Assembly (NCBI GenBank): GCA_963718635.1
Contig: OY970367.1
Coordinates: 3,100,001 to 3,164,000 of the forward strand
Reading direction: 5' to 3'
Source: JAIOQJ01 sp963718635
GTDB taxonomy: Bacteria > Planctomycetota > Planctomycetia > Gemmatales > Gemmataceae
DNA: 64,000 nt
Shown: in pieces, positions 10,108-20,212 of the stretch
Layout: each line of letters begins with the position of its first letter
Numbering within the stretch: position 1 is the stretch's first letter
Position numbers and translations under genes: made by a program
The notes under the pieces: generated by a model
The model's input: only the letters and a program-made list of their open reading frames with translations
Database searches by the model: none
Told to the model about the DNA's origin: nothing

Positions 10108-11538
10108 CTACTTTGCCGCTTTCTTCGGCTTCGCCATGTGCGTTGCCGCTCCGAGCGCCAGTTCCGCGCTTTCCATGACTGTTTCGGAGAGCGTAGGGTG
10201 AGGGTGGATGCTGTCGGCCAGGTCGCGGGCGACGGCGCCCATTTCGATGGCCAGGACGCTTTCGGCGATCATTTCGCCCGCGTTGACTCCGACGATGCCG
10301 ACGCCGAGAACGCGCTTCGATTCGGGATCGACCAGCATCTTGGTCATCCCTTCGTTGCGGCCTACGGTTGTGGCTCGGCCGGAAGCCGCCCAAGGGAACG
10401 TTAGTTTCTCGAAGGCGACGTTTTGCTCTTTCGCTTCACGCTCGGTTAGCCCGGCCCAGGCAAGTTCCGGATCGGTGAAGACCACAGCAGGTATCGCGCG
10501 CGGGCTGAACTCGGAAGGCTCGCCGAGCAACGTCTCGACAGCGGTCTTGGCTTCCGCCGTCGCTTTATGCGCCAGGCCCGGCTCGCTGGCGACATCGCCG
10601 ATCGCCAGGATATGAGGCTCGCTGGTGCGCCGTTGCAGATCGACGGGAATGTAGCCCCGTTCATCCACTTTCACCTTTGTCTTTTCCAAGCCTAGCCCAG
10701 CACTGTTGGGCCGACGGCCGACGGAGATGAGGACGCGATCAAAGGTCTCGCTCGGCGGCACATCTTTGCCTTCGAGAGTGGCGACGATGCCACTGGGTGT
10801 CGGTTGCAGCGATACAACTTTCGTGTTCAGATGTATGGCTTCGAACTGCCGGCGCAAGCGTGTTTCCAGAGGCTTGACGAGATCGCGGTCGGCGGTGGGA
10901 AGCAGGCCATCGGTGAATTCGACGACGACGACTTTGCTGCCGAGTGCCGAGTAGACAGTGCCGATCTCCAAGCCGATGTAGCCGCCGCCGACGATAAGCA
11001 ACCGCTTGGGGATATCGGGCAGCGCCAGCGCTCCGGTGGAATCCATGATACGCGGGTCGCCGAGGGCAAAGGCCTTTGGCATGGCGGGAATGGAACCGGT
11101 GGCGATGATGCACTTTTCGAACTTGATCGTGCCGGTTGTCTCGCCTTCCAGCTTAACGCTGTTGGAACTCGTGAAAACGGCGCGCGTTCCTTTGATGACT
11201 TCGACGCTGCGCCCTTTGCAAAGCATGCCGATGCCGCTGTTTAATTTACCGATGACCTTTTGCTGCACGTAATTGCGGAGTTGGTTCAAATCAATCTTCG
11301 GAGGTCCGAACGTTACGCCCCACTCCTCGGCCTCATGCGCTTCGTGGATCAGTTTCGCGATATGCAGCAACGATTTGGAGGGAATGCAGCCGCGATTGGT
11401 GCAGACGCCGCCCAGACCGGGCTCGGCATCGACAAGCAACGCAGCTAAGCCATGATCGGCAGCGTGTAACGCCGCAGGGTAACCACCCGGGCCGCCGCCG
11501 ATGATGAGGAGAGGGACTTCGCGGCTGATTTCGCTCAT
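10108..11538 (-). CDS. lpdA: Dihydrolipoyl dehydrogenase (E3)
   Basis: A 476-residue flavoprotein that reoxidises dihydrolipoamide of the E2 subunit, passing electrons to NAD. It has the FAD-binding LLIIGGGPGGYPAALHAA near residue 10 and the redox-active disulfide in GGVCTNRGCIPSKSLL (about residues 42-57). The NAD-binding GGGYIGLEIGTVYSALG lies near residue 185, ILAIGDVAS near 315, and the C-terminal dimer motif HPHPTLSE at about 445. Length is normal for the family. It is the last gene of an operon with aceE and aceF, which fixes its role in the pyruvate dehydrogenase complex. Confidence 0.96.
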   Translation of the reverse strand: MSEISREVPLLIIGGGPGGYPAALHAADHGLAALLVDAEPGLGGVCTNRGCIPSKSLLHIAKLIHEAHEAEEWGVTFGPPKIDLNQLRNYVQQKVIGKLNSGIGMLCKGRSVEVIKGTRAVFTSSNSVKLEGETTGTIKFEKCIIATGSIPAMPKAFALGDPRIMDSTGALALPDIPKRLLIVGGGYIGLEIGTVYSALGSKVVVVEFTDGLLPTADRDLVKPLETRLRRQFEAIHLNTKVVSLQPTPSGIVATLEGKDVPPSETFDRVLISVGRRPNSAGLGLEKTKVKVDERGYIPVDLQRRTSEPHILAIGDVASEPGLAHKATAEAKTAVETLLGEPSEFSPRAIPAVVFTDPELAWAGLTEREAKEQNVAFEKLTFPWAASGRATTVGRNEGMTKMLVDPESKRVLGVGIVGVNAGEMIAESVLAIEMGAVARDLADSIHPHPTLSETVMESAELALGAATHMAKPKKAAK

Positions 11539-11572
11539 AGATGGTCGTTTCCGACAGAGAAGGTTAAAAAGA

Positions 11573-12061
11573 TCAGTCTTTCTTCAGAGCGGCGATCCGG
11601 TAAAGCCTAATGAAGCCAACTAACCAGATCGCCAGACCGATATAGGAAAATATTTCGGAGTGCGCGAGCCGAAAACCGATGATGACGCCCCCAGCCGTAA
11701 ACAAAAAAATCGAACCTACCAGATCAATAGGAGTCGGAATCTGCAATCCATCGAACTGGGAGAGCCAACTTCTCGTGTGGCGATCATCAGACAGGCTGCG
11801 TTTTCGCCGACGCTTTATTTTGCGCTTCGGCGGACTCTCGGCAAGCTCGTTCTCGTTAGGCGTCTCACTCTCGCTTTCGACAACAATAAGGTCATCGATT
11901 ACCGAATCCGAATCAGTTGCCTCGAGTATTGCGATATCAGGCGCCTTCGCATCGTCCACTGACGGCGCCAGTACAATCTTCCGGCAGATGGTGCACGATC
12001 CCGAGGCGGCGCCTTCGGCAAACTTTACTTCTCCGCCGCAAGTGCACAGGACTGAGGTCAT
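11573..12061 (-). CDS. Zinc-ribbon-like membrane protein, unknown function
   Basis: The ATG at 12061 gives 162 residues beginning MTSVLCTCGGEVKFAEGA. An in-frame ATG at 12133 would overlap the aceF stop and is less likely. The N-terminus has a CTC...CTIC four-cysteine cluster that looks like a small zinc ribbon. Next come an acidic stretch, a very basic KRKIKRRRKR segment, and two membrane helices near the C-terminus (LVGSIFLFTAGGVIIGF and SYIGLAIWLVGFI). It sits between aceF and lpd in the pyruvate dehydrogenase operon with short gaps, so it is co-transcribed. No known function in that complex fits it. Confidence 0.7.
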   Translation of the reverse strand: MTSVLCTCGGEVKFAEGAASGSCTICRKIVLAPSVDDAKAPDIAILEATDSDSVIDDLIVVESESETPNENELAESPPKRKIKRRRKRSLSDDRHTRSWLSQFDGLQIPTPIDLVGSIFLFTAGGVIIGFRLAHSEIFSYIGLAIWLVGFIRLYRIAALKKD

Positions 12062-12129
12062 GGAAGGGTTGCTCGTCAATCGACCGAGGCAGTTTCGCGA
12101 AAGTTTACGAAGCAATCCCGACGCTACGT

Positions 12130-13751
12130 TCAACTTTCCATTAACAAGCGAATGGGATCGGAGAATAGTTGAGCCAACCGCGTGGTGAAGCGGGCGCCAT
12201 CAGCGCCATCGATAACGCGGTGGTCATAGGTCAGGCAGAGCGGCAGCATGAGCCGGGCTTCGATCTTGCCATCGCGGACAACCGGTTGCATCGTCGAGCG
12301 TGCCATGCCCAGAATGGCCACTTCCGGATAGTTGATGATCGGCGAGAAGCCGATGCCGCCGATGCCGCCTAGGTTAGTAATGGTGAAGGTGCCGCCGCGC
12401 ATGTCTTCGATGGCAAGTTTGTTGGTGCGAGCCTTTTCGGCCAGCTCGGCGATGTCTTTGGCCAGATCGCGGATGCTCTTCTTGTCGGCATCGCGAATAA
12501 CGGGGACCATCAGGCCGCGTTCGGTATCGACGGCAATGCCGATGTGATAGTACTGCTTGAAAACCTGATTGCCGCCGGCCATATCGAGCGAGCTATTGAA
12601 GTGAGGATATTCCTTGAGGGCCGCTACGACGGCTTTGACCGCAAGAACGGTCATTGTTACTTTGGGCGAGCCTTTAGGCAGGCCTTCCACGATGCGCTTA
12701 CGGCCCGCTTCGAGTTCGGTGACATCCGACAAATCGAATTGGGTCACGGCCGGCGCGACATGCCAGGAGAGCGTTAAATTCTCGGCGATCTTGCGACGGA
12801 TATTGGCAATCGGCTTCTTTTCGATCGGCCCATATTTGGAAAAGTCCGGCAGCGGCGGAATGACATAGCCGCCGGAAGTAACGGGCGCGGGCTCGGTGAT
12901 CTTCTTGCGCACGAAGTTCTTGACATCGTCAATCGTCACACGCCCGCCGCGAGCGCTGCCGGCGACTTGTTGTAAGGTAACGCCGAGTTCGCGCGCAGCC
13001 GGCGGGTGGCGGGACCCGCAGGCACCGATTGCTTGCTTACCCCATTGGTGGCCTCATTGCTTCGCGCGGCGGTGGTAGTCGCAGTCGCCGTCGATGTCTT
13101 GGCTGGCGACTCGGCATTAGCCAACGCAGCCGCCGGGGCCGCTTTCTTTTCACTTGTTGCCACGGGTGCCGAAGAGGTGGACATGACCAAGGCGACAACT
13201 GCGCCGACCGCAATTTTATCGCCTGACTTCAGCCGCAGTTCGATAATCTTGCCGTCTGCGGTCGAGGGAATGGGAACGGCCGCTTTATCGGTTTCTACGG
13301 TGAAGAGTTCTTGGTCTTTTGCGACTACATCGCCTACTTTGACGGCGATGGAGACGATGGTGCCGCCTTCAATTCCTTCACCCAGCGGCGGCAGTTTTAG
13401 TTCCACTTGAGCGGGAGCGCTCTCGACCGCTTTGGCAGCAGGCGCTTCCGCTTGCTTCTTGAGTGGCGCAGGCGGCGCGGCAGCAGGCTTACTTTCCGCC
13501 GGCTTGCTCTTGGCGCCGACCGCTGTGGCGTATTCGAGAATGGCTTGGCCGATCTTGATCTTATCGCCCGCCTTCACGCGAACCTCGACAACGGTTCCAT
13601 CGAACGTGGCCGGCACCGGCATCGCCGCCTTGTCGGTTTCGACTTCGAGCAAAGCCTGCCCAGGCGCAATCCGATCGCCCGCCTTCACGGATAGATTGAC
13701 CACTGTGGCGTCTGCAATGCCTTCGCCCAGTTCGGGAAGCCGGAACTCCAT
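12130..13751 (-). CDS. aceF: Pyruvate dehydrogenase E2, dihydrolipoyl acetyltransferase (one frameshift)
   Basis: About 540 residues once restored. A GGAGGAG site precedes the ATG at 13751. Two lipoyl domains carry the lipoylated lysine in VETDKAAMP (about residue 42) and VETDKAAVP (about 155), joined by Ala/Pro-rich linkers. The peripheral-subunit-binding domain is split by a one-base loss near 12,990: RRL is followed, in the next frame, by ARELGVTLQQVAGSARGGRV. The catalytic domain follows, with LSWHVAPAVTQFD, ITNLGGIGGIGFSPI and the active-site DHRVIDGA. The peptide stays coherent across both frames, so I read this as an assembly indel in a functional gene. Confidence 0.93.
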
Positions 13752-13804
13752 CGATTCTCCTCCGTGTTCGCCGTTGGCTCACCGCGAAACGTTGCGAAAT
13801 AGCA

Positions 13805-16566
13805 TCAAACCGTCCAAGGCGCTGGCGCGTCCGCGTTCAAACCCATGTCTTTGATCGCTTGTTTGACCAGGGCGACATCGACCTCGTCGCGCTCGGCTAA
13901 TTCGTGCAGCGCCGCGACGACGATCGACTCGGCATCGACTTCAAAGAAGCGACGCAATGAGGCCCGCGTTTCACTACGGCCGAAGCCGTCGGTGCCAAGG
14001 GCAAGCAGACGGCCATTCACATAGTTGGCAATCTGTTCCGGCAGGGCTCGCATGTAATCGGAGCTGGCGATGATCGGTCCATCGGTGCCTCCGAGCATCT
14101 GCTCGACATGGCCGGGCGCGGCGGCTGGTCGGGGTGCAGCCGGTTCCAGCGCTCACACTCGATGCAGTCCCGGCGTAGTTCCTGATAGCTTGTCGCGCTG
14201 TAGACGGTGCTGCCCACCTCGTACTTCTCGGCCAAGATCTTCTGAGCGCGTAAGACTTCGTTCATGATGACGCCGCTGCCGAGCAACTGCACCGTGCGCT
14301 TCGAATTCTTTGGCGCCACTGACTTGAACGGATAGAGGCCTTTGAGGATTCCATCGCGCACGCCTTCGGGCATGGCCGGCATGTCGTAGCTTTCATTGTA
14401 AACGGTGAGATAGTAAAAGATGTCTTCGCCTTTTACGAACATCCGGTTGATGCCTTCTTCGATGATGACGGACAACTCGAAGGCGAACGCGGGATCGTAA
14501 GCCCGGCATGTCGGGACGGTGAGCGCTGCGAGATGGCTATGGCCGTCTTCGTGTTGAAGACCCTCGCCATTGATCGTCGTTCGCCCGGCCGTGGCCCCCA
14601 TCAGGAACCCGCGTGCCCGGCTATCGGCGGCGGCCCAGATGAGGTCGCCGACGCGCTGGAAGCCGAACATCGAGTAATAGATGAAGAAGGGAATCGTGTT
14701 CACGCCATGCGTGCTATAGGCCGTGCCGGCGGCGATGAAATTCGCCAGGCTGCCGGCTTCGTTGATCCCTTCCTGGAAGATTTGCCCGCTACGGCTTTCG
14801 CGGTACATGGTCATTGAGCCCGCATCGACTGGCTCATAGAGCTGTCCCACTCGGCTATAGATGCCGAACTGATTGTAGAGTCCGGGCATGCCAAAAGTTT
14901 GGCCTTCATCCGGAACAATCGGCACGATCAGCTTGCCGACGTTTGGGTCGCGCATCAAGCCGTTCATCAACGATACCCACGCAAGTGTGGTCGATTGGCC
15001 TTTGCCCGCTTGCGTCGGCTCCAGCAAGCGCTTAAACGTCTCGGGCTTGGGCGGCAGCGATGGCTTGAAGACGTTGTTCCTCGCCGGTTGATAGCCGCCG
15101 AGCACGAGCCGATGAGCCTGGAGATACTTCATTTCCGCCGAATCGTTCGCCGGGCGGTAGAAGGGAATGTCGCTGATGTTGTCGTCGCCAAAGGGGAGGT
15201 CGAAGCGGTCGCGGAACATCTGCAGAGCGAGCAGCTGTTCTTTCTTCGATTTCTCTTCCGGAGTCAACGACGGATCGGCGGCGATCTTAATCGCCAGTTT
15301 TTTCAGTTGATGGGTCGTGTTTTTCGCCTGGCCCCCTTCACCGGGGACGCCATAGCCTTTGATTGTCTTGACGAGGACAACGCTCGGCTGGCCCTTGTGC
15401 AGCACGGCCTTCTTGTAGCCGGCATAGACCTTCTGCGGATCGTGGCCGCCGCGCGGCAAGCGTTCGAGCTGGTCGTCCGATAGATGCGCGACCATGCGTT
15501 GCAATTCGGGCGAATTGAAGAAGTGTTCGCGAATGTAAGCGCCGCCTTTGACGACGTAATTTTGATATTCGCCGTCGACAACCTCAGCCATTCGCCGAGC
15601 GAGGGCGCCCGACTTGTCGGCCTGGAGCAGAGGATCCCAGCCGCTGCCCCAGATCACCTTGATGACGTTCCAGCCGGCGCCGCGAAACACGCCTTCCAGT
15701 TCCTGGATGATCTTGCCGTTGCCGCGCACCGGACCATCGAGGCGTTGCAAATTGCAGTTGATCACCCAGGTAAGATTGTCCAGCTTTTCGCGACCTGCCA
15801 GCGAAATAGCGCCCAGGGTTTCGGGCTCATCAGTCTCGCCATCGCCCAGGAAAGCCCAAACGCGCAGGCCTTCGGTGTGAGCGAGATCGCGATCGTGCAG
15901 GTAATAGTTGTAACGGGCCTGGTAGATCGACATGATCGGCCCAAGGCCCATGCTGACGGTGGGGAACTGCCAGAAATTAGGCATCAGCCAAGGGTGGGGA
16001 TAACTGCTCAGGCCGCCGCCGGGCTGGAGCTCTTGCCGGAAGTTCTGGAGTTGCTGTTCGGAAAGACGTCCTTCAACAAACGCACGGGCATACATGCCGG
16101 GGCTGGCGTGACCTTGGAAATAAATAATGTCGCCGTTGCTGTGTTCGGTGCGGCCGCGAAAGAAATGATTGAAGCCGACTTCGTAAAGCGTTGCCGCCGA
16201 AGCGAAAGTTGAAATATGCCCGCCGACATTCGTCGTCTTATTGGCGCGAACGACCATCGCCATGGCGTTCCAGCGAATGATGCTTTTGATGCGGCGTTCC
16301 AGTTCGCGATTACCGGGGTAGGGCGGCTGATCTTCAACGCCGATGGTGTTCAAATAAGGGGTATTGATGCCGGATGGCATCTTGACGCCGGCACGATCGG
16401 CGCGGGCAATCAGCATCTCGATCAGGAAACGAGCACGCTCGGGCCCTTCGATGCGCAGGACCGATTCGAGTGAATCGAGCCACTCGGATGTTTCCAAGGG
16501 ATCGACATCGAGCGTCTCAGGCTCGGCCAGAACTGGATCGACATACGATTCGTTGCGGACAATCAT
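13805..16566 (-). CDS. aceE: Pyruvate dehydrogenase E1, homodimeric (one frameshift)
   Basis: About 920 residues from the ATG at 16566 (MIVRNESYVDPVLAEPE), preceded by GGGAG; an ATG at 16641 would add 25 unlike residues. The protein decarboxylates pyruvate with thiamine diphosphate. The cofactor-binding GDGETDEPE...NCNLQRLDGPV pattern lies about 40% along the chain, and GHISTFASAATLYEVGFNHF is typical of the AceE family rather than the alpha/beta type. The frame changes by one base near 14,125, after RLHPDQPP, and resumes as AAPGHVEQMLGGTDGPIIAS through to the conserved C-terminus. It is the first gene of the aceE-aceF-(zinc-ribbon protein)-lpd operon. Confidence 0.94.
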
Positions 16567-16745
16567 CGCGTACGATCTCCCGAGCGCAAGCAGGAATCGG
16601 CGCGTGGTGGTGATTGAATGATGGAACGCACGATCCATCACGCCAGGACGACGAGCGGAGAGAGCCCGGTTGGTTCCAGATTTTATTGTAGGCGCTGGGG
16701 GCTAAACTGACTAGGAATGGAAAAGCCGCCGCGTGAAGCCGGTCG

Positions 16746-17186
16746 TTATTCTTTGCCGAATTCTTCAATGAATGGCTGTTTGCCATTCCAGGTCAAATTG
16801 ATCTGCAAGTCATTGGTTGGCCCGTTAACAGTTGCAGTGAGGCCGGAAGTGGTTGGTGAAGCGTAAAGCTTGGGTGCGTGCCATTTTTGCTTGGTGGGGC
16901 CTAGCGACTCGTTGGCGATAACGGCAAGTGAATGGACGCCGACGATACATCCATCATTCGACGCAGTTGTCGTCAGCGTAAACCTGCCGTCTGCGCCGAT
17001 TTTGCCCGTGGCCGCCCGGTAGCCCTCAGGAACGACCTGGACGAAGCCGTACGTGAGGGGTTTGCCGTCAATCAGCACGATGCCCGAAACCGGAACGATT
17101 TTCGGACCGGAATGACAGCCGGCAAACGTTGTCATTGCCACTGCAATCGAACCGAAGATGAGGGTGAGAGCGAGAGATCTTTTCAT
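16746..17186 (-). CDS. Lipoprotein with carboxypeptidase-regulatory-like fold
   Basis: A 146-residue lipoprotein. The signal peptide ends in the lipobox TTFAGC (Cys about residue 24), and GAGG precedes the start. The mature part, with VSGIVLIDGKPLTYGFVQVVP followed by GADGRFTLTT, looks like the small beta-sandwich (transthyretin/carboxypeptidase regulatory-like) common in planctomycete lipoproteins. It lies 56 bases downstream of a DUF1559 gene on the same strand, a pairing often seen in this phylum. It probably sits on the outer face of the envelope; its role is unknown. Confidence 0.8.
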   Translation of the reverse strand: MKRSLALTLIFGSIAVAMTTFAGCHSGPKIVPVSGIVLIDGKPLTYGFVQVVPEGYRAATGKIGADGRFTLTTTASNDGCIVGVHSLAVIANESLGPTKQKWHAPKLYASPTTSGLTATVNGPTNDLQINLTWNGKQPFIEEFGKE

Positions 17187-17242
17187 AATCCTCGTAATAA
17201 TTAGTGCCGCATCAACACGTAAAATTCGGCTCCGAGCCGAGT

Positions 17243-18184
17243 TTAGGGAGGCGAAACGGCCTCGTCCCCCGCGCGCGTTGAAAGTGCCTTGTAGAGCGGC
17301 AATGAGATCGTATCGCTGATAAATTGCACATGGCCATCGGCAAACGCGAAATTCACGCCATTGGTGTGTTGGCTGGCGAAAGCTCCATTCAACTCGATCG
17401 GCGTGCCGTCCGGTCTGTTGTACGGCGCGGTGGTGATGCCCTTGCCTGGAAGAGTGTTGGGGGGATTTTCCGTGGAGCGCAGACTACTCAAATGCCGCGC
17501 CGCCTGAGACCATATATTTTGCGACTCGTCCGAATCGGCTTTGATCACTTCGCCGACGGTCATCGTGTTGCTTGTTCCATCGGTCATGTCGGCAAGGGTG
17601 TGAATGACCTTATAATTGAACATGCCCGTATTGAACATTTTCAGAGTCGGGCTAATCCCCTCGGCTGGCCCGAGAGAACCATGCACGAAAGCATAACTGC
17701 CGGTTGCTGCGTTCAATCCGCTCGTCACCACGAACGGAGCGCTGGTGTCTGATGGGCAGACGTAAAACCCGGGCCGGGTTTCGACCGCCGCCTTGTTTTT
17801 CGCCGGCCAGGTGGCAGTTTCGCACCAAGGGAAGTCGAGCGGATCGAATTGCTGAAACAGATTGTTTGCTTCCATAAAAGGAAGGATTTCGACAAAGCCG
17901 CTTTCCGCGCTCAGATCGTTGCCTGCAGCGCCCGTACAGGGACCGGTGTTCATATCATCGCAACCATAGCGCCCGTGAGGGTAACGGCTGTTCGATGCTT
18001 CAAACGCGGCGATCGCTAACGCGATCTGTTTCAGATTGTTGGAACATTTAGCACGCGCCGCCGAACTCCGGACTTTCTGGACGGCAGGCAGCAATAGGCC
18101 AATCAGTATGGCAATGATTGCGATTACAACGAGCAATTCGATTAGCGTAAAGGCTCGGCGAGGCGAGCGCGGGAGAGGATTCAT
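17243..18184 (-). CDS. DUF1559 domain protein with type IV pilin-like N-terminus
   Basis: About 313 residues from the ATG at 18184 (MNPLPRSPRRAFTLIELL), which puts the prepilin peptidase site just before FTLIELLVVIAIIAILIGLL. The upstream in-frame start at 18247 is less likely. The body has the DUF1559 hallmarks: CSNNLKQIALAIAAFE near the N-terminus and FAFADGHVQFI near the C-terminus. This family is massively expanded in planctomycetes and their relatives and is thought to form pilin-like or secreted surface proteins. It pairs with the lipoprotein gene downstream. Confidence 0.92.
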   Translation of the reverse strand: MNPLPRSPRRAFTLIELLVVIAIIAILIGLLLPAVQKVRSSAARAKCSNNLKQIALAIAAFEASNSRYPHGRYGCDDMNTGPCTGAAGNDLSAESGFVEILPFMEANNLFQQFDPLDFPWCETATWPAKNKAAVETRPGFYVCPSDTSAPFVVTSGLNAATGSYAFVHGSLGPAEGISPTLKMFNTGMFNYKVIHTLADMTDGTSNTMTVGEVIKADSDESQNIWSQAARHLSSLRSTENPPNTLPGKGITTAPYNRPDGTPIELNGAFASQHTNGVNFAFADGHVQFISDTISLPLYKALSTRAGDEAVSPP

Positions 18185-18260
18185 CGAAATGGACTCCGCA
18201 GGTGAACTCTTCACCAACTCTTCATCTATTCTAACGGGGACTATCAAACATTAAACCCGA

Positions 18261-19292
18261 TTATTCAAATAAAGTCCCGCCCTCCGGGGGATCGATTTTC
18301 GGCGCTCGGCCAAGCAGATTGAACGCCCTTGGCGTGGCCACCCGGCCGCGCGGCGAGCGAATGATGAACTGTTCGCGCAGCAGATAGGGTTCAATTTCAT
18401 CGCTGAGCGTGTCCGACGGAAGGTTCATCGTGGCGGCGATCGCTTCCACCCCGGTCGGTCCGCCATCGAAAACACCAATGAGGATTTCCAGATACTTGCG
18501 ATCCTGCTTGTCGAGCCCCTCGCTATCGACTTCGGCCATTTGTAGGGCAGCCTTGGCGGTGGCTAAAGTGATGTCGCCATCCGTTTCACTGGCGGCATAA
18601 TTGCGACACCAATGCAGCCGGCTGTTCGCAATGCGCGGCGTTCCCCGGCAACGACGCGCCATTTCAGCCGCGGCGTCGTCGGCTAGCGTCGTCTTCAGTT
18701 TTTTCGCATTGATGCGGATAATTTGGGCCAATTCATCGACGCTATAAAACTCCAGGTGCTCGTGCATTTTGAAGCGGTCGCGCATGGGTGACGACAGCAT
18801 GCCGCTGCGCGTCGTCGCGCCGATCAGCGTGAAGCGCTTCAGATTCATGGAAATGGTGCGGGCATTGAGGCCTTCGCCGAGCACGATGTCGATGCGAAAA
18901 TCTTCCATCGCTGGATAGATGAATTCTTCAACGACACGGGGCATTCGATGGATTTCATCGATGAATAGAATCGAGCCTTCTTCCAGATTGGTAAGGAACG
19001 GCAACAAGTCAGCTGGCTTTGATAGGGCGGGCCCGCTGGTCATCTGGATCGACGTGCCAATCTCATTGGGGAGTACGGTCGCAAAAGTCGTTTTTCCCAA
19101 CCCGGGCGGCCCATCGAAGAGAATATGCCCGAGTGGTTCTTTCAGCTTTTTGCATGCATTGACGGCAATGCCAAGCCGTTGCGCCACGGCCCGTTGGCCG
19201 ATCACTTCGCGCAGATAGCGCGGCCGCAGCGCATCGTCGCGCTTGCGAGCTTCGTCGGGGACAGCGCCGGAGATGACGGGTTCACGTGCCAT
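18261..19292 (-). CDS. ruvB: Holliday junction branch migration ATPase RuvB
   Basis: A 343-residue AAA+ motor that drives branch migration with RuvA at Holliday junctions. Visible motifs are LRPRYLREVIGQ, Walker A GPPGLGKTTFA (about 60), Walker B ILFIDEIHRM (about 110), sensor I FTLIGATTRSG, and the C-terminal winged-helix part GPTGVEAIAA...PYLLREQFIIRSPRGRVAT. Its ATG overlaps the stop of the preceding small gene (TAAATG), so translation is probably coupled. It belongs to the ruvC-ruvA-ruvB operon even though three small genes separate it from ruvA. Confidence 0.96.
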   Translation of the reverse strand: MAREPVISGAVPDEARKRDDALRPRYLREVIGQRAVAQRLGIAVNACKKLKEPLGHILFDGPPGLGKTTFATVLPNEIGTSIQMTSGPALSKPADLLPFLTNLEEGSILFIDEIHRMPRVVEEFIYPAMEDFRIDIVLGEGLNARTISMNLKRFTLIGATTRSGMLSSPMRDRFKMHEHLEFYSVDELAQIIRINAKKLKTTLADDAAAEMARRCRGTPRIANSRLHWCRNYAASETDGDITLATAKAALQMAEVDSEGLDKQDRKYLEILIGVFDGGPTGVEAIAATMNLPSDTLSDEIEPYLLREQFIIRSPRGRVATPRAFNLLGRAPKIDPPEGGTLFE

Positions 19293-19500
19293 TTATCCAT
19301 TTGACTCGACGATGATCGGTGCAATCTTCTCGTGCAATCTCTCGATGAGCTTGTCATCTTCGAAGTAAAGTACTTGTGGACATGGCGCAGTTGGACCTAC
19401 CAGGACTAACCATTAGCTGTGTCAAGCGAAGGTCTGGATTCTTCTTCCAGTGGTCGCGAACAAGTTCGAGAATGATATCAATTCCGGCAGGGTCGCGCAT
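19293..19500 (-). CDS. Small YihD/DUF1040-like protein (one frameshift)
   Basis: A gene of about 68 codons starting at the ATG at 19500. It reads MRDPAGIDIILELVRDHWKK and then NPDLRLTQLMVSPG. After one extra base near 19,390-19,400 it continues PTAPCPQVLYFEDDKLIERL to a stop that overlaps the ruvB start. The pattern (MRDP..I..IL.L....W...PDLRL.QL, then an EDD.LIE tail) is that of small proteins of the DUF1040/YihD type; the family name is from memory. Function unknown. Its tight coupling to ruvB suggests it is a stable member of the operon. Confidence 0.65.
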
Positions 19501-19552
19501 GGTCGTCGTCCTATTCGAGTGCAACATGTCCAACTTTCGGCCGCACGAAGTG

Positions 19553-19942
19553 TCAGGGGGTCGCAGTATCGGAATGTTGCCGGATCCATTGCAAGAATTC
19601 TTGGCGGTTCATCCGGTGGTCCGCGAGTGCAAGAAAAGTCGCTTGAATTTCTTTGGGCGACGCTCTGATTTTATAGCCGTTCAGACGCAGAAATAAGTCG
19701 AGGGCGCCCAGCCCGACGCGCTTGTTGCCATCGACAAAAGCATGGTTGCAAGTGAACGAATAACTGAGCGCCGCCGCCTTTTCGAAGACAGTTGGATAGA
19801 GATCGATTCCGTCGAAAGTCATCTGCGGCTGTGCCAGAGCTGATTCAGCATTACCCCAATCGTGGATGTCCGCGCTTCCGCCGTAGCGTTCGATCATCCT
19901 TCGGTGGATCGCCCGTATATCAGCAGGCCTTAGATAGATCAT
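19553..19942 (-). CDS. doc: Doc-type toxin (Fic/Doc fold)
   Basis: A 129-residue protein with the Fic/Doc active-site motif HAFVDGNKRVG (about residues 66-76) and the N-terminal pattern YLRPADIRAIHRRMIERYGG typical of death-on-curing proteins. Doc toxins phosphorylate elongation factor Tu; the residues for this are present. Its start overlaps the antitoxin stop by four bases (ATGA), the usual layout of a toxin-antitoxin operon. The pair sits inside the ruvCAB operon, between ruvA and ruvB. Confidence 0.9.
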   Translation of the reverse strand: MIYLRPADIRAIHRRMIERYGGSADIHDWGNAESALAQPQMTFDGIDLYPTVFEKAAALSYSFTCNHAFVDGNKRVGLGALDLFLRLNGYKIRASPKEIQATFLALADHRMNRQEFLQWIRQHSDTATP

Positions 19943-20166
19943 TGGGCCAACAATCGGTAGGCCTCGTCGTTTTCATCAATAGACGCCTGAAGGACCCGCT
20001 CGAAAGTTCTTGCGTCGACGTACTCAACGCTGCCTTCCGAATCAGATTCACCGAGAAAGCCAAGCGCCTTCGACGCATAAGTTTCCAAAGACAAGCCGAG
20101 TCGAAGAGCTTTGTTCTTCAGCTTTACGACATGATCGTCTTTGAGTTCGAGCGTAAGAGTCGACAT
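19939..20166 (-). CDS. Antitoxin partner of Doc
   Basis: A 75-residue protein. The N-terminal TLTLELKDDHVVKLKNKALR looks like a ribbon-helix-helix DNA-binding start, a beta strand followed by helices. The acidic C-terminal half (GESDSEGSVEYVDARTFERV) would be the toxin-binding tail. It directly precedes doc with a 4-base overlap and follows ruvA by 46 bases. It is assigned as antitoxin mainly from this position; it is not a recognisable Phd protein. Confidence 0.75.
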   Translation of the reverse strand: MSTLTLELKDDHVVKLKNKALRLGLSLETYASKALGFLGESDSEGSVEYVDARTFERVLQASIDENDEAYRLLAQ

Positions 20167-20212
20167 ATAAATGCCTCACATAAAACTGTTGACCTTCAGA
20201 ATTATACAGCCT

